From positions 51,167-115,166 of the forward strand of contig NZ_JAAXLS010000021.1 in NCBI RefSeq assembly GCF_012328925.1: a stretch of DNA of 64,000 nucleotides, in the 5' to 3' direction. Under the pieces are notes generated by a model, which saw only the letters and a list, made by a program, of their open reading frames with translations, searched no databases and was not told the origin of the DNA. Origin of the DNA: Amycolatopsis acididurans (GTDB lineage: Bacteria; Actinomycetota; Actinomycetes; Mycobacteriales; Pseudonocardiaceae). Position numbers and translations under genes: made by a program. Below are positions 32,553 through 41,457 of this stretch, piece after piece. How positions within the stretch are numbered: the stretch's first letter is position 1; every line of letters starts with the position of its first letter.

Positions 32553-33422
32553 ATGTCCTTTGACAACGCCTATGAGGCGCTCGCCGACGCCCACGACGAC
32601 TCGCGGTGGGCCTTCGGGACCGGCTTCGAAGACCCGCTGTCCGGAGTGGACACCACAGTCCCGTCCGGAATGGACGGTGCTGATTTGTCGGCATATTGCC
32701 TGATGCTCGGCGACGACGCGCTGGTCTTCTCGCACCGACTGCAGGAGTGGATCACCAACGCGCCGGAGCTGGAGGACGAGGTCGCGATCGCCAACATCGG
32801 CCTCGACCTGCTCGGACAGGCCAGGCTGCTGCTCGCCCGCGCGGGCAAGGCCGACGGCAGCGGCCGCTCCGAGGACTCCTACGCCTACCTCCGGCCGGAG
32901 AAGGAGTTCCGCAACGTCCGCCTCGCCGAGCTACCGCGCGGCGACTTCGGCCAGTTCGTCGCCGTGCTGCTGGTGTTCTCCACCTGGCGGCTCGCGCTGC
33001 TGCAGGCCCTGCGCGACTCGCCGGACCCGGTGCTCGCGGCCATCGCGGCCAAGGGTGTCAAGGAGGTCACCTACCACCGGGACTACGCCGCGCAGTGGGC
33101 CGTCCGGCTCGGCGACGGCACCGAGTACTCGCACGAGCGGATGCAGGCGGGGCTGGACGGGATCTGGCCCTATGTCGGGGAGTTGTTCACCCCGCACGAG
33201 ATCGAGCGCCGCGTCGGCGTCGACCCCTCGACGTTGCGGGCCGAGTTCGACGACGTGCTGGGGCAGGTGTGCTCGGCGGCGACGCTGACCGTTCCCGGCA
33301 TCGCGCCGCGCGTCGGCGTGTCCGGCCGGATGGGCCGCGACGGCATCCACACCGAGGCGATGGGCTACCTGCTCGCCGAGCTGCAGAGCGTCGCCAGGGC
33401 GTACCCGGAGGCGACATGGTGA
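32553..33422 (+). CDS. paaC: Phenylacetyl-CoA epoxidase subunit C
   Basis: 289 residues, starting 7 bases after paaB. A ferritin-like subunit: GDDALVFSHRLQEW, EDEVAIANIGLDLLGQARLLL (in segments), YLRPEKEFRNVRLAELPRGDFG and KEVTYHRDYAAQWAVRLGDGTEYSHERM (in segments) match PaaC. The family subunit has lost the metal and stabilises PaaA. About 40 residues longer than E. coli PaaC, mainly at the N-terminus, as in other actinobacteria. Confidence 0.94.
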   Translation: MSFDNAYEALADAHDDSRWAFGTGFEDPLSGVDTTVPSGMDGADLSAYCLMLGDDALVFSHRLQEWITNAPELEDEVAIANIGLDLLGQARLLLARAGKADGSGRSEDSYAYLRPEKEFRNVRLAELPRGDFGQFVAVLLVFSTWRLALLQALRDSPDPVLAAIAAKGVKEVTYHRDYAAQWAVRLGDGTEYSHERMQAGLDGIWPYVGELFTPHEIERRVGVDPSTLRAEFDDVLGQVCSAATLTVPGIAPRVGVSGRMGRDGIHTEAMGYLLAELQSVARAYPEATW

Positions 33423-33904
33423 GCGCGCTGGCCGTCGCGAAAACCGTGACCGACCCCGAACTGCCGATGCTCACGCTGGCCGACCTCGGGGTGCTGCGTG
33501 AGGTGTCCGAAGAGGACGGACATGTCGTCGTGGCGATCACGCCCACCTACACCGGCTGCCCCGCGATGGACACCATGCGCGACGACCTGGTGCACGCGCT
33601 GCGGGGTGCCGGGTACGACGAGGTCGAGGTGCGCACGGTGCTGCGGCCGGCGTGGTCGTCGGACTGGATCACCGACGAAGGCCGCCGCAAGCTCGCCGAG
33701 GCGGGCATCGCCCCGCCCGGTGCCGCACCGCGCCGCCGCGGCCCGATCCCGCTGACGCTGGGCCCGGCCGTGCGCCGCGTGTCCTGCCCGCACTGCGGCG
33801 CGGGAGAGACCGTGCTCGTGTCGGAGTTCGGGCCCACCTCGTGCAAATCGCTGCGCCGCTGCCGCGCCTGCGACGAGACGTTCGAGCATTTCAAGGAGAT
33901 CTGA
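33416..33904 (+). CDS. paaD: PaaD, maturation factor with zinc/cysteine-rich C-terminus
   Basis: 162 residues from ATG at 33416 (7-base overlap with paaC; a GTG at 33419 is alternative). The N-terminal DUF59/MIP18 domain includes TDPELPMLTLADLGVLR and TPTYTGCPAMDTM; the C-terminal part carries CPHCG, TSCKSL and RCRAC, the four- to six-cysteine cluster characteristic of PaaD. Known members are required for phenylacetate growth and probably insert iron-sulfur clusters into PaaE. Confidence 0.94.
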   Translation: MVSALAVAKTVTDPELPMLTLADLGVLREVSEEDGHVVVAITPTYTGCPAMDTMRDDLVHALRGAGYDEVEVRTVLRPAWSSDWITDEGRRKLAEAGIAPPGAAPRRRGPIPLTLGPAVRRVSCPHCGAGETVLVSEFGPTSCKSLRRCRACDETFEHFKEI

Positions 33905-33905
33905 C

Positions 33906-34976
33906 GTGACGGCCATGAAATCCCGCCTGCGGGGCGATTTCCACCGGCTCACCGTAGCCGGGGTCTCCCGGCTCTGCGACGACGCCGTGGCGGTCACCTT
34001 CGACGTCCCGCCCGGCCTCGAAGAGGCGTACGCGTTCCGCGCCGGCCAGTCCCTGACCCTGCGGCGCACGATCGACGGCCGCGAGGAACGCCGTTCCTAC
34101 TCCATCTGCGCGCCGGAGGGCGCCGCGCCGCGCATCGGCGTGCGCGAGGTGCCGGACGGGCTGTTCTCGACGTGGCTCGTGCGCGACGTGCGGCCCGGCG
34201 ACGAGGTCGAGGTCGGCACGCCGACCGGCAACTTCAGCCCGGATCTGGCCGAATCCGGCCACCACGTGCTGATCGCGGCCGGTTCCGGCATCACGCCCGT
34301 GCTCTCCATCGCGGCCACCGTGCTGCGTGATCCGGCCACCACCGTGACCGTCGTGTACGGCAACCGGCGCACCGACACCGTGATGTTCGCCGACGAACTG
34401 GCCGACCTCAAGGACCGGTATCCGACGCGGCTGGAGCTGATGCACGTCCTCTCGCGCGAGCCACGTGAGGCGGAACTGTTCACCGGGCGGCTGGACGCGG
34501 TGAAGCTACGTGCGATGCTCGGCCTGCTCGGCAAGGCCGACCACTGGTGGCTGTGCGGCCCGTTCGGCATGGTCACCGACGCGCGGGACCTGCTGACCGC
34601 GGAAGGGATCGCGACCGAGCGCATCCACCAGGAACTGTTCTATGTGGACAATGCGCCGCCACCGCCGGTGCGCCACGAGGAAGCACCCATCGAGGGGCTG
34701 ACCAGCGAGGTCACCGTCGTCCTCGACGGACGGTCGACCACGGTGACCCTGTCGCGCGACACCGCGGTGCTCGACGGCGCCCAGCGGGCGAGGCCCGACC
34801 TGCCGTTCGCCTGCAAGGGCGGGGTGTGCGGCACATGCCGCGCGCAGGTCACCCTCGGCGAGGTCGACATGCGCCGCAACTTCGCACTCGACCCCGGCGA
34901 GGTCGAGGAGGGTTTCGTGCTCACCTGCCAGTCCTTGCCGGTGTCGGAGAAGGTGACCGTCGACTACGACTCGTGA
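33906..34976 (+). CDS. paaE: Phenylacetyl-CoA epoxidase subunit E (reductase)
   Basis: 356 residues from GTG at 33906, one base after the paaD stop. Domains: FAD-binding barrel (RRSYSICA near 60), NAD(P) domain (AAGSGITPVLSI near 118, WWLCGPFGMV near 218), and a C-terminal plant-type 2Fe-2S ferredoxin with ACKGGVCGTCRAQV and a last Cys in VLTCQSLP. It passes electrons from NADPH to PaaA. It is the last gene of the paaZABCDE operon. Confidence 0.95.
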   Translation: MTAMKSRLRGDFHRLTVAGVSRLCDDAVAVTFDVPPGLEEAYAFRAGQSLTLRRTIDGREERRSYSICAPEGAAPRIGVREVPDGLFSTWLVRDVRPGDEVEVGTPTGNFSPDLAESGHHVLIAAGSGITPVLSIAATVLRDPATTVTVVYGNRRTDTVMFADELADLKDRYPTRLELMHVLSREPREAELFTGRLDAVKLRAMLGLLGKADHWWLCGPFGMVTDARDLLTAEGIATERIHQELFYVDNAPPPPVRHEEAPIEGLTSEVTVVLDGRSTTVTLSRDTAVLDGAQRARPDLPFACKGGVCGTCRAQVTLGEVDMRRNFALDPGEVEEGFVLTCQSLPVSEKVTVDYDS

Positions 34977-34980
34977 GCGA

Positions 34981-35358
34981 TCACGGCTTCCTGGCGATCC
35001 CGGCGAGCCCGACCTTGCGTGCCTCGTCCTCCTCGTCGGGGACGTAGCCGGGCTCGTCGGGGCGCCAGCCGGGAACCGGCACGAGCCCGGGCGGAACCAG
35101 TTCCATGCCGGTGAAGAACTCCGCGATCTCCTCGGGGGAGCGGCTGGCGACCTGCTCGGCCACGTTGCGGTTGTAGACCTTGTTCACCTCTTCCTGCCGC
35201 GCCAGCGTGGTCGCGCCGCGTGCCGGGGTCAGATGGGTCAGCGCGAGGTGGCTGCCCGGGGCGAGCCGGGCCCGGTAGCCCCCCACGACCGTGCGAGCCT
35301 CGTCGAAGCCGGGCACGAACGGCAGCACGACAGCATCAGCAGGCCGACCGGTCCACAT
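34981..35358 (-). pseudogene. 5'-truncated DUF574 SAM-methyltransferase remnant
   Basis: The frame encodes about 125 residues that match only the C-terminal half of DUF574 proteins: VLPFVPGFDEARTVVGGY near the beginning, GSHLALTHL, the YNRN...EEIAEFFTGMELVPPGLVPV region, and GWRPDEPGY. The N-terminal SAM-binding half (the GG-DHY and DCGSGLPT motifs of the intact copy at 40027-40881) is missing upstream, where the sequence turns into unrelated frames before the XRE gene. It could still yield a short protein, but not an active methyltransferase. Confidence 0.75.
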
Positions 35359-35395
35359 ACACCACACGCGCGTCCGGGGGCAGCGGACATCGGTG

Positions 35396-36277
35396 TCACT
35401 CCTTGACGGATCGCAGGAAACGTCGCGTCCGGTCCGGGCCCAGGCCGGCGTTGGTCGCATCCGACCACAGGCGTTCGTACGCCTGAAGTTTGACATCGCG
35501 CAGGGGCCGGGCGTCTATTCTGGCGAACGCGAAGTCCAGATGCTGCTGGTCGCCGGAGCCGACGCCGGGACACGGCAGCCGGAACAACGCGAACTGTTCG
35601 AGCCCGCAGTTGTCGCGGCGTCCCGGCGGCAGGACGAAGGGCACCAGCTGGAGCACGATGTTGGGTTGTTCCGACAAGGCGATCAGATGGTCGATCTGTT
35701 CACGCATCACGTGCTCGTCGCCGCGCATCCGGCGCAGGCAGGATTCGCTCAGTACGGCGAAGATCTCCGCCCGGCCCAGTACTCGCCACCGCTCGCGGCA
35801 CGCGGCGACATGAGCCGCGACTTCGTCCGCGGGCACACTGGGCTTGAATCCCGCGCGGATGTAGAACTCACACTGGAACAGTGTCGGTACCTGCTCCACG
35901 GCGACCATGCGGACGAGACTCGCGTCCTGTTCCAGATCGAGGAACTGGCGCGCCGACGTGGAATGGATCGCGCGATGGCCCAGCCAGCGGCCGCGCTGGG
36001 AGGTGTTGTCGTTGAGCTGCTTGGCGAGTGCGACCGTCTCGGGGTCGTCCACCCGGTAGGCGTCGAGCAACGCGCGCAGGTCCGCGTTGCCGATGCCGCC
36101 CCCGCCGTTTTCCAGCAACGCGATTTTGTTCTGCACCCGGCGGATCTTGCCGTTGGGCCAGACATACGCGCCGGCTTCGTCCTGCGTCAGCGAACTACGA
36201 TCGCGAAGATGCCGCAGCAGAGCGCCCAGCTGGCATTTGCGGCCCGTCGGGGTAGCGGCCGCCGCGGGAAGGGGCAC
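35396..36277 (-). CDS. XRE-family regulator with DUF5753 domain
   Basis: 293 residues. Residues ~15-75 are a helix-turn-helix (LGALLRHLRDRSSLTQDEAGAYV in two parts, RVQNKIALLENG). The remainder is the DUF5753 domain: FLDLEQDASLVRMVAVEQVPTLFQ (in parts), YIRAGF, and the LRRMRGDEHVMREQIDHLIAL and VLQLVPF elements. Such proteins are numerous in Amycolatopsis/Streptomyces, often beside DUF397 or DUF574 genes, and control development and antibiotic genes. Here the neighbour is a DUF574 remnant; no DUF397 gene is seen. Confidence 0.87.
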   Translation of the reverse strand: MPLPAAAATPTGRKCQLGALLRHLRDRSSLTQDEAGAYVWPNGKIRRVQNKIALLENGGGGIGNADLRALLDAYRVDDPETVALAKQLNDNTSQRGRWLGHRAIHSTSARQFLDLEQDASLVRMVAVEQVPTLFQCEFYIRAGFKPSVPADEVAAHVAACRERWRVLGRAEIFAVLSESCLRRMRGDEHVMREQIDHLIALSEQPNIVLQLVPFVLPPGRRDNCGLEQFALFRLPCPGVGSGDQQHLDFAFARIDARPLRDVKLQAYERLWSDATNAGLGPDRTRRFLRSVKE

Positions 36278-36391
36278 CGGGAAAACCTAGGCGCCGGCCG
36301 TGTGCGCGGCAAGTGCCGGATCCGGCCGTGCGGACGACGCCCCCGGTCGCCCGCACGGTGAGCGCGCTCGGATCGTCGCCGGTGTAATCTG

Positions 36392-36415
36392 CTCCGGAAG
36401 TCGTAAAGTACGGAG
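36392..36415. promoter_or_regulatory. Inverted repeat before the MarR gene
   Basis: CTCCG at 36392-36396 and CGGAG at 36411-36415 face each other across 14 bases just before the start codon, the right half doubling as the Shine-Dalgarno sequence. A TAATCT at 36385-36390 could be the -10 element. Weak by itself; autoregulation by the MarR protein is a guess. Confidence 0.35.
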
Positions 36416-36420
36416 TCCGG

Positions 36421-36897
36421 ATGAAATCCCGTGAGGCGGCCCGCCGCAAACGCCGGCTCACCGTCGCCATCAAGGAGTCGATGCGGGAGCTGAGCATTCA
36501 GTTGTCGTTGCTGAATCATCAGGTCGGCGCGCGGGCGAAGCTCAAGGACACCGATCTGGACTGTCTCGATCTGATCGCCCGCTTCGGCCCGCTGGGCCCG
36601 ACGGAACTGTCCCGGCGGGCGGGCCTGCATCCGGCCACGATCACCGGCGTACTCGACCGGCTGGAACGCGACCGCTGGGTGACGCGGGAACGCGACCCGG
36701 ATGACCGCCGCGCCGTGCGGGTGCGGGTGCTGCGGGAGCGTGGCGCGGAACTGCTGGGCCTCTACGCCGGGATGAACCGGTCGATGGACGACGTGTGCTC
36801 CGGTTACAGCGAGGCCGAACTCGACCTGATATCCGGCTTCCTGCACCGGGTCGCCGAAGCGGGCAGACAGGCCACGGACGAGCTGGCCGAGGGTTAG
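36421..36897 (+). CDS. MarR-family transcriptional regulator
   Basis: 158 residues. Winged-helix motifs: DTDLDCLDLIARFGPLGPTELSRR, recognition helix HPATITGVLDRLERD, and wing RDPDDRRAVRV. The C-terminal helix is acidic. Its stop codon overlaps the end of the convergent MEDS/anti-sigma gene by 4 bases. No co-transcribed target; it may act on distant genes. Confidence 0.88.
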   Translation: MKSREAARRKRRLTVAIKESMRELSIQLSLLNHQVGARAKLKDTDLDCLDLIARFGPLGPTELSRRAGLHPATITGVLDRLERDRWVTRERDPDDRRAVRVRVLRERGAELLGLYAGMNRSMDDVCSGYSEAELDLISGFLHRVAEAGRQATDELAEG

Positions 36898-37817
36898 GAC
36901 GGGAAGGACATCCGGACCGCGGTGCGGTCGCCGGAGGTGTGCGTGGTGACGATGTCGGCCAGTTGCCGCGCGAGCCACATGCCGCGCCCGCCGTACTGAT
37001 CCACATCGGGCGGCAGGTAGCCCGCGGCGGGTGGCACTTCGACCCCGCCCGCGTCCTCGATCTGCACGATCAGCGCGCCCGGTGCCGGCCACGCCCGGAT
37101 CCGCACCGGCGGTTCGCCGTGCAGGAGCCCGTTGGTCACCACCTCGTTCACCGCGAGGGTGACGTCCTCGGCCGCGGTTCCCGCCGTCTGCGCGAGGAAG
37201 CGCGTTCGCTCGCGCAGCCGGGGCAGATCGTGCACGTCGAGCACGAGCCGGTCCAGCAGCGTCGCCGGCGGCGGCTGCGGCAGCGGCGTGCGCGCGAACC
37301 CGGCCAGGTACGTACCCGCCGGCACGAATGTGCCGCTGCGCAGGAACTCCGTCTCGCCCAGTTCCCAGCCGTGCACCCGGCGCACGTCCTCGATGTGGGA
37401 AGCCGGATGGCGGCGGCTGTCCCACAGGCACGTCACCGGGCAGTCGTAGGCGGCGAACGCGTCGTTGCACACCGCCTCGTAGGGCAGGTACGCCGTGGCC
37501 CGGTCGCCCGTGACGAGCGGTTCGGCGACGACGTGGACTCGTCGTCCCGCCGCGCGCTGGTCGGCGAGGTAGCGGCGGAACCGCTCGAACGCCACACCCA
37601 GTTGCTGGTAGAAGCCGGACCGCTGGCCCCACTCCAGGCGCTCGGCCCGGGCACCGAGTTCGGCGCGCACCAAATCCTCGGTTTCCGGGGCGACGACCAG
37701 GAGCACCGGCCGTTCTTCGGCCATCTGGCGCTCGAGCAGGGGCACCAGCCGGGCGGCGAGCGCGTCCGGGGAGTCGACGATCAGGGCGGAGTGGGTGAAC
37801 CCCGGCTCGCTCGCCAT
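36894..37817 (-). CDS. RsbA-like anti-sigma regulator: MEDS domain plus histidine-kinase-like ATPase
   Basis: 307 residues from ATG at 37817. Residues ~5-165 form the MEDS (methanogen/methylotroph, DcmR sensory) domain; residues ~185-305 an HATPase_c domain of the SpoIIAB/RsbW type with AVNEVVTNGLLHGEPP (N-box), IEDAGG (G1 box) and GGRGMWLARQLAD (G2 box). No phospho-acceptor domain is present. In actinobacteria this combination acts as a ligand-sensing anti-sigma factor or partner-switch kinase. No sigma factor or antagonist gene is adjacent. Confidence 0.85.
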   Translation of the reverse strand: MASEPGFTHSALIVDSPDALAARLVPLLERQMAEERPVLLVVAPETEDLVRAELGARAERLEWGQRSGFYQQLGVAFERFRRYLADQRAAGRRVHVVAEPLVTGDRATAYLPYEAVCNDAFAAYDCPVTCLWDSRRHPASHIEDVRRVHGWELGETEFLRSGTFVPAGTYLAGFARTPLPQPPPATLLDRLVLDVHDLPRLRERTRFLAQTAGTAAEDVTLAVNEVVTNGLLHGEPPVRIRAWPAPGALIVQIEDAGGVEVPPAAGYLPPDVDQYGGRGMWLARQLADIVTTHTSGDRTAVRMSFPS

Positions 37818-37919
37818 GTGCCTCTCCTGTCGACGCGGCCCTTCGATCTTCCAAGGTACCGCCTGGGCCGGACGGCGGAAGCCGGGCCGAAGATACTTGC
37901 CCCACTCTATCCGCCGACG

Positions 37920-37939
37920 TATACTCGTAGACGAATATT
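37920..37939. promoter_or_regulatory. Probable PadR operator
   Basis: ATACTCG at 37921-37927 and CGAATAT at 37932-37938 form a 7-bp inverted repeat with one mismatch around TAGA, 12 bp before the PadR start and directly upstream of its GGGAGG Shine-Dalgarno sequence. AT-rich compared with the surroundings, as usual for PadR boxes. Autorepression is likely. Confidence 0.55.
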
Positions 37940-37950
37940 CGGGAGGCGTG

Positions 37951-38598
37951 ATGGCGAAGCGGCGAAGGGTGGCCAACCTGCTGGCGCTCGCCGTGCTGGG
38001 CACGGTCGTGCAGCGGCCGATGCATCCCTACGAAATGGCCTCGATGCTGCGTGAGCGCGGCAAGGACCAGGACATGAAGATCAAGTGGGGATCGCTCTAC
38101 ACCGTCGTCGCCAACCTCGAGAAGCACGGCCTGATCGAGGCCGCCGAAACCGCACGGCAGGGCGCGCGTCCCGAACGGACCGTCTATCGCATCACCGAGG
38201 CCGGGCGTGCCGAACTCGTCGACTGGGTGCGTGAGCTGGTGTCCACACCGGAACGGGAACAGCCGCGGTTCGAGGCGGGCCTGTCCTTGCTCGCCGCGCT
38301 GACCCCCGACGACGCGACGGAGCTGCTGCGGCACAGGCTCGAGCTGCTGGAAGAGCAACTCGCCGGGCAGCGCAAGGCGCTGGAGCAGCACCGGGCGGAG
38401 CTGCCGAGGCTGTTCCTGATCGAGAACGAGTACGACCTCGCCGTGCGCGAGGCGGAAGCCCGATGGGTGCGCGGGCTGCTCGAAGAGCTGTCCGAGGGCA
38501 CGTTCCCGGACCTCGCGCAATGGCGTGACTACCACAAGACCGGACGCATTCCACCGGAATACGAAGAGCTCGCCGAAAGGGGGAGCACAAGCGATTAG
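37951..38598 (+). CDS. PadR-family transcriptional regulator
   Basis: 215 residues from ATG at 37951. The N-terminal winged helix (LLALAVLGTVVQRPMHPYEMASML in two pieces, SLYTVVANLEKHGLI) is followed by the helical Vir_act_alpha_C dimerisation domain. PadR proteins often repress a detoxifying enzyme or pump; the FAD monooxygenase 150 bp downstream on the same strand is a reasonable target. Confidence 0.9.
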   Translation: MAKRRRVANLLALAVLGTVVQRPMHPYEMASMLRERGKDQDMKIKWGSLYTVVANLEKHGLIEAAETARQGARPERTVYRITEAGRAELVDWVRELVSTPEREQPRFEAGLSLLAALTPDDATELLRHRLELLEEQLAGQRKALEQHRAELPRLFLIENEYDLAVREAEARWVRGLLEELSEGTFPDLAQWRDYHKTGRIPPEYEELAERGSTSD

Positions 38599-38748
38599 GA
38601 ACGGGCCCGGCGGTGCTGCAACACGCGCCGGGACCCGGCAACCCTCGCAACCGGAGCGCGAAGCGGACCGGGCCGAGAGCTGGCACTCATCACGATAGCC
38701 GGGTCCGCCTTCCCGTCACGGTTGTGACCACCCGACAGGGAGAAAACC

Positions 38749-39966
38749 ATGACGGAGAACAGAACCGCCCTGATCATCGGCGGCGGGATCGCCGGCCCGG
38801 TCACCGCGATGGCGCTGCGGCGCGCCGGGATCGAGTCCCGGGTGTACGAGGCGTACGACGAGCCCGCCGACGGCGTCGGCGCGATGGTCGGCCTCGCCCC
38901 CAACGGCCTCGACGCGCTGGGCGTGCTCGGCGCGGACGCGGCCGTGCGGGACATCGGAACGCCCGTCGCCTCGATGGTGATGCGCAGCTGGACCGGGAAA
39001 CGGCTGGCCGAGTTCGGCGGCGGACCGGAGCCGGTGTTCCACGCGGTGTGGCGCGCGGACCTCTACCGGGCGCTCTACGACGAGGCCGCGTCACGCGGTA
39101 TCGAAATCGAGCACGGCAAACGTTTCGTCCACGCCGAGGACCACGGCGACGGCGTCACGGCCACGTTCGCGGACGGCAGCAATGCCACCGCCGACATCCT
39201 CATCGGCGCGGACGGTATCCGCTCCGCCGTCCGCGGTCAGCTGTTCCCGGATATCCGGCCGCGCTACACCGGGCTGCTCGGTTTCGGGGCGATGCTGTCG
39301 CAGGCGACCGGCCTGCCCTCGACGAACGGGTCGATGCACATGGTGTTCGGCAAGCGCGCCTTCTTCGCCTACCAGGTCGAGGACGACGGCCGCACCGGCT
39401 GGTTCGCGAATCTCCCGCGCCGGGAACCGATGTCGCTCGCCGAGGCCCGGGCGGTCGGCGGGACGGAATGGCTGCGGGTGCTGACCGACGTGTTCGCCGG
39501 TGACCGCATACCGGCGCTCGAGATCCTGCGGCAGTGCGTGCCCGAGGAGCTGGTTGTCGTTGGCGCGCTGGAGGATCTGCCGAACGTTCCACAGTGGAGC
39601 AAGGGACGGATCGTGCTCGTCGGGGACGCGGCGCACGCGACGTCGCCGAGTTCCGGGCAGGGCGTGTCACAGGCGATCGAGAGCGCCCTGCACCTGGCCC
39701 GTTGCCTGCGCGACGTGCCGACCGCGGAGGGCGCCTTCGCCGCGTACGAGCGGTTGCGGCGGGCGCGGGTGGAACGCGTCATCGCCGCCGGCGCCAGGAC
39801 CAACAGGGACAAGGCGGCGGGCCCGGTCGCCCGTGTGGTGCGCGACGCGGTGCTGCCGGTGGCGATGAAACTGCTCGCGAAGCCGGAAAAGATGGCGTGG
39901 CAGACCGAGTACCACATCGACTGGGACGAAACGGTCGACCCGGGCGAGCTGGCTGCCGCACGCTGA
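38749..39966 (+). CDS. FAD-dependent monooxygenase (TetX/PHBH-like)
   Basis: 405 residues. The FAD GxGxxG region IIGGGIAGPVTAMAL is near residue 8, the DG motif ILIGADGIRSAVR near 155 and the GDAAHATSPSSGQGV motif near 293. This is the single-component class A flavoprotein monooxygenase family (salicylate hydroxylase-like, TetX-like), which hydroxylates aromatic or polyketide-like compounds with NAD(P)H and O2. It lies downstream of a PadR gene (150 bp gap). Substrate unknown; tetracycline-like drugs are one possibility for this branch. Confidence 0.87.
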   Translation: MTENRTALIIGGGIAGPVTAMALRRAGIESRVYEAYDEPADGVGAMVGLAPNGLDALGVLGADAAVRDIGTPVASMVMRSWTGKRLAEFGGGPEPVFHAVWRADLYRALYDEAASRGIEIEHGKRFVHAEDHGDGVTATFADGSNATADILIGADGIRSAVRGQLFPDIRPRYTGLLGFGAMLSQATGLPSTNGSMHMVFGKRAFFAYQVEDDGRTGWFANLPRREPMSLAEARAVGGTEWLRVLTDVFAGDRIPALEILRQCVPEELVVVGALEDLPNVPQWSKGRIVLVGDAAHATSPSSGQGVSQAIESALHLARCLRDVPTAEGAFAAYERLRRARVERVIAAGARTNRDKAAGPVARVVRDAVLPVAMKLLAKPEKMAWQTEYHIDWDETVDPGELAAAR

Positions 39967-39974
39967 CACAGAAA

Positions 39975-40015
39975 AAGAACCGCCGCCCCTCGGTGAGCCA
40001 GGGGCGGCGGTTCTT
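39975..40015 (-). terminator. Strong intrinsic terminator, mainly for the minus-strand methyltransferase
   Basis: Bases 39975-39990 and 40000-40015 are exact complements (16 bp, with GCCGCCCC core) with a 9-base loop. On the minus strand the stem is followed by a run of T residues (the complement of the A-run at 39972-39976), a classical Rho-independent terminator 12 bases past the methyltransferase stop at 40027. It may also stop plus-strand transcription from the FAD monooxygenase. Confidence 0.9.
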
Positions 40016-40026
40016 CGATGAAGCAC

Positions 40027-40881
40027 TTACGGTTTGCGGGCCACGATCCCCGCGATGCAGCGCGCGGCCTTGCTCAGCGGGGTCAGCCGGGGGCCGTCCG
40101 GCCACCACTCGTCGCAGGCCACCAGATCCGGTCCGGTCGTCGCGTTGGGCTTGACGATCTCGAGGCCGGGCAGCATCGCGAGGATCTCGTCCTTCGTGCG
40201 GAACCGGCCGGCGCCCATCGGGCCCTGCACCAGGATGGCCTCGATCTTCTTGGCGATCTCGGTGAGCTCCGGCTCTTCGGGGTCGTAGAAGTGCGAGAAC
40301 ACCACGTACGAGCCGGACGCGAGCGAATCGATGTACTGGCGCATCACCTCGGGCCCGCCGTCGCCCTCGAAGTGGTGCAGGGTGCCGACGTGCAGCAGCA
40401 CCAGCGGCTCGGAGAAGTCGAGGTGCCGCAGCACGACCTCGTTCTTGAGCACGCTCGGCGGGTTGAAGATGTCCGCCTCGACCATGTGCACGTTGTCGTT
40501 CTCCTCCAGCAGCGCGCGCCCGTGCGCGAGCACCACCGGGTCGTTGTCGACGTAGATCACGCGCGCGTCGGGCTTGGCGCGCTGCACGATCTGGTGCGTG
40601 TTCTCGGCGGTCGGCAGGCCGGAACCGCAGTCGAGGTACTGGTCGATCGTGGTCTGCGACGCGAGGAACCGGCACGCGCGGTTGAGGAAGCCACGATTGC
40701 CGCGCGCGATGTCGACGGCCTCCGGCACGGCCTCGTTGATCTTGCCCATCACTACGCGGTCGACCTCGTAGTGGTCCTTGCCCCCGAGGAAACCGTCGTA
40801 GATCCGAGCGATGCTCGGCCGGTTCGGATCCACGCCGACCGGGACCTGGCTGGGCGACTGAGCTTGCGGCGCACCGGACAT
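40027..40881 (-). CDS. SAM-dependent methyltransferase, DUF574 family
   Basis: 284 residues from ATG at 40881 with GAGG five bases upstream. Motifs of the family: SIARIYDGFLGGKDHYEVDR near residue 25 (in two parts), QYLDCGSGLPTAENTHQIV near 80 (SAM-binding loop), VIYVDNDPVVLAHGRALL and LLHVGTLHHFEGD. It ends with an Arg/Lys-rich tail in place of the WRPD motif of the copies at 1-203 and 34981-35358. Substrate unknown. It ends at the strong terminator described separately. Confidence 0.92.
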   Translation of the reverse strand: MSGAPQAQSPSQVPVGVDPNRPSIARIYDGFLGGKDHYEVDRVVMGKINEAVPEAVDIARGNRGFLNRACRFLASQTTIDQYLDCGSGLPTAENTHQIVQRAKPDARVIYVDNDPVVLAHGRALLEENDNVHMVEADIFNPPSVLKNEVVLRHLDFSEPLVLLHVGTLHHFEGDGGPEVMRQYIDSLASGSYVVFSHFYDPEEPELTEIAKKIEAILVQGPMGAGRFRTKDEILAMLPGLEIVKPNATTGPDLVACDEWWPDGPRLTPLSKAARCIAGIVARKP

Positions 40882-40974
40882 TGCTGCCTCGCAGAAGATG
40901 GTCGAGCGGCTGACCGACTCAGCGTAGTGCCCCACGTTCAGTGGGTAAACGCCGCATCCGACTGCTCGCCGCGC

Positions 40975-41265
40975 TCAGGAGACGATGCGTGCGATAAGCG
41001 TCGTCACCGCCAGCCAGAACGCTGCCGCGAGCCCGTAGGTCACCACAGCGGCCAGTTGCGGATTGGCGATGGGGAACAGGCCGGGGAAAAACAGCGCCAG
41101 CGGATCGGCGATCGAGCGCACGAACTGCACGAAGGCGTTGGCGGGATTCGCGTGCAACAAGACCATCAGCAGGTGCACGACCTCGACGACGGCGAACGCC
41201 GCGCCGATTCCGCTGATCACCCTGGCGGCGCTCGCGCGGCCACGGTAAACATGTGTTCTCGTCAT
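40975..41265 (-). CDS. Small YggT-like membrane protein
   Basis: 96 residues with an Arg-rich start and three hydrophobic segments (about 18-36, 53-65 and 72-92), of which the segment around FVQFVRSIADPLALFFPGLFP is reminiscent of YggT. Function unknown. It stands alone with the start only about 190 bp from the GAF-ANTAR operon on the other strand. Confidence 0.68.
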   Translation of the reverse strand: MTRTHVYRGRASAARVISGIGAAFAVVEVVHLLMVLLHANPANAFVQFVRSIADPLALFFPGLFPIANPQLAAVVTYGLAAAFWLAVTTLIARIVS

Positions 41266-41457
41266 GCCTGACCGGATGCCCCGCCGGACCGGGAGAAAAC
41301 GCCCTTTGCTCCGGGCGGGTCAGCCAATTGCTCCGGAGCGAGGTTGAACTCGCCCCCGGCCGGATACCCCCGATATGGCATTCGGACGCCCAAACTGGTT
41401 CCGCACCCCCTAGGATTGTTCCCGGACCTGGCGAGCACCAAGGCGGTAAATGACGAA

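Noticed and set aside
36187..38535. Long minus-strand frame across MarR, MEDS and PadR genes
   Set aside because: It spans several genes of different strands with no motif; composition artefact.
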